Source: Irineochytrium annulatum
Taxonomy: Eukaryota; Chytridiomycota; Chytridiomycetes; Chytridiales; Chytridiaceae
Assembly: GCA_027600665.1 (NCBI GenBank)
Contig: JADGJL010000079.1
Coordinates: 1 to 47,259 of the forward strand
DNA length: 47,259 nt
Reading direction: 5' to 3'
Positions 45,638 through 47,259 of this stretch are shown piece after piece. Position 1 is the stretch's first letter. The number at the start of each line of letters is the position of its first letter. Position numbers and translations under genes: made by a program. The notes under the pieces were generated by a model, which saw nothing but the letters and a program-made list of their open reading frames with translations, was not told the origin of the DNA and ran no database searches.

Positions 45638-47259
45638 GCACCTGCATAGGAACCCGCTGCAGTACTCGTCGCTACATGACGCGATGGCCATGATGGTGGA
45701 CCCGACCTCGATGAAGGCCGGGGCCGCGGCGCATCACCAGATGCTCCAGAACCACCAAGAAGGCCATGTGGTCGCCAGCCACATCGGCCTCCTCAGTCAC
45801 GAGAGCCCCTCCCCTCCTCCTACCTCCGAGCTTCTTATGCATCTGCAGCAGCTCCACGGCATCAACGACAACAACAGCGCTCACGCCCGGCGGCCGTCCC
45901 CGGCTAACCTGCCGCCTTTCATCGTCCGCTCCTCGTCCGTCACGTCGGGGTCGTCTATGGACCTCCCGCCGTTTGCGGAGCTCGATCAGTCGCAGCAGCA
46001 GCAAAGGCAGCACGCGCAGCAGTCGCTTTCTGCCGCAATGATGCCGTTCCACCCGGCGACGGCCTCGTCGAACTACTCGTCTGACCCGATGCTAATGAAC
46101 ATGATGATGCTTATGCTGGACGGGTCGAGCGAGGGTCCGATGGAGACGACGAGCAGCGCCGATGTAAGCTCTCCTTGCTACTTTTGTTTAGCACCTTCTC
46201 GGTCCTGATTGTGCTTTTTTTTGAAAAGGTGTCGTTTAAGCTTTCCAGGAGCTCATCATCCTCATCCGCTTCGGCAAACGACCACCGCCTCACCCCGCTC
46301 CTGATCCCGAACTACCATGAGACCGAGTCTGACAACGGCTCGGTCATGAGCCAGACTTCCGCCCCGCTGATGTCGGAAGCCTCGGCTGTCTCGTCTGGCG
46401 CGACGCGGATGTCATCCGAGCGCGGATCTCTCTCGGCAAGCTTGATGACACCAACCGTAACCGACGGTCCCGGCTTTGCTGACGGCTTCGTGCCTTCAAT
46501 GCCGGCGCCAACCAGGCGGAAAAGGGCACTCACGATTCCAAACTCAAACGTTAACACCGTCATTAAGGCGTACATGTCCTCCAACGGTCCTGCCACATCC
46601 AACACGATGCCGCCACCTCCAACGCCGTCTTCATCACTGGCACCACCGCGATCCGCCTCGTCGTCGTCGGAGCACTATCTCTATCCAATCCCGTCATCGC
46701 CATACTGCACTACCCCGACCTCTTCACTGTCAACTTCTCCGCCCTTCTTTCCCTTTCCGAACCAAAACGCGGCTCCCACAGCCCTGACGCCCCAGTCGTC
46801 CGCTTTCCCGACCCTCCCTGGCAGCCCCATCATCCGTCTTCCAATCATGCCCCTCGCGGCCGCGCCTCGTCCCACCACCGACGCCCCGTCGACGCCCGAG
46901 GAGCTCTTCCGCAAACTCGATGACGACCTAACCCGCATCAACTTCGACGACGTGACCGTGGCAGAGCTCAAGGAGCACCTCCGCGTCCGCGGTCTCCCCT
47001 CCTCCGGCAAGAAAGCCCTTCTCGTCCAACGGCTCCAGGACGAGATCCGCTTCGCCGCGGCGCGGAAAGACGGCTCGATGAACCCCGATGAAGACCCGCG
47101 CATCCCGATGTACAACCACATCCTTCAGCTGCACGGCCTCGTCACCCCAACATCCGACTCCCCCGTGAAACCCACCACCTCACCCACTCCGCAGGCGTCA
47201 ATCCCCCTCCGCGCCTCCCCGCTCCGCACCCTCTCCGGCAGCCCGCACGCATCGCCCCG
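45564..47259 (+). CDS. Polyglutamine- and SAP-domain protein, cut by window edge
   Basis: The ATG at 45564 is followed by 11 glutamines encoded by pure CAG codons, then Gln/His/Met-rich and Ser/Pro-rich low-complexity sequence. One intron (donor GTAAGC after AGCGCCGAT, acceptor GAAAAG near 46228) is spliced in frame. Short conserved-looking islands include TRRKRALTIPNSN, a basic patch that may be a nuclear signal. Near 46895-47030 lies a clear SAP domain, VTVAELKEHLRVRGLPSSGK followed by KALLVQRLQDEIR, which binds DNA or chromatin in other proteins. The frame is still open at the edge, about 540 residues in, so any further domain is missing. The overall make-up suggests a transcriptional co-regulator. 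No specific family is recognised. Confidence 0.75.
45603..45635 (+). repeat. Pure (CAG)11 trinucleotide repeat
   Basis: Eleven uninterrupted CAG codons encode the glutamine run near the start of the SAP-domain protein. Absence of CAA interruptions makes the tract prone to length change. Confidence 0.95.

Noticed and set aside
1..47259. CRISPR arrays, rRNA, tRNA or prokaryotic-style operons
   Set aside because: The genes are intron-containing and eukaryotic. I saw no regularly spaced repeats or cloverleaf pattern, though weak tRNA signals could be missed by eye.

Overview
This window is a gene-dense stretch of a eukaryotic nuclear chromosome, most likely from a zoosporic (chytrid-like) fungus. 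Genes lie on both strands and are often less than 300 bases apart. Most are split by very short introns (about 38-80 nt) with GT...AG ends, and at least one intron has a TACTAAT-type branch site. The gene set looks fungal (CSC1-type channel, PRO2, Msn2/4-like zinc-finger factor). It also carries homologues of animal-type splicing factors (Acinus, Gemin2) and of ciliary proteins (SPATA17-like and LRRIQ1-like). Flagellum-less yeasts and moulds generally lack that combination, and a zoosporic fungus would be expected to have it. The assignment is inference from gene content.

Layout. 0-6 kb: an Acinus-like ASAP/splicing factor running off the left edge (minus), then the large subunit of replication protein A (minus). 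6-10 kb: a CSC1/TMEM63 osmosensitive channel (plus). 10-16 kb: a gene-poor stretch, a secreted CAP-domain protein fused to a ricin-B-type sugar-binding domain (minus), a TMEM70-like mitochondrial protein (minus) divergent from a membrane-anchored metallophosphatase (plus), and a possible gene relic. 16-25 kb: mitochondrial ribosomal protein uS19 (plus), a USP12/46-type deubiquitinase (minus), MEMO1 (plus), mitochondrial IF-2 (plus) and exonuclease 1 (minus). 25-35 kb: UTP14 (plus), a small SET protein (minus), a SPATA17-like IQ protein (plus), gamma-glutamyl phosphate reductase (plus) and Gemin2 (minus). 35-41 kb: a very large coiled-coil/LRR/IQ protein (minus). 41-47 kb: two probable regulators, a C2H2 zinc-finger protein and a polyglutamine/SAP-domain protein that runs off the right edge, separated by about 1.9 kb without a recognisable gene.

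Functional themes: nuclear RNA processing (Acinus, UTP14, Gemin2), DNA replication and repair (RPA1, EXO1), mitochondrial translation and assembly (uS19m, IF-2m, TMEM70-like), cilium or flagellum (SPATA17-like, LRR-IQ) and transcription control (zinc finger, SAP). They do not form one operon-like system. I see no CRISPR array, transposon, rRNA or tRNA. The least explained items are the unrecognised C-terminal half of the LRR-IQ protein, the secreted CAP-lectin fusion, the missing catalytic-cysteine box of the deubiquitinase, and the frame-preserving repeat exons of the Acinus gene.
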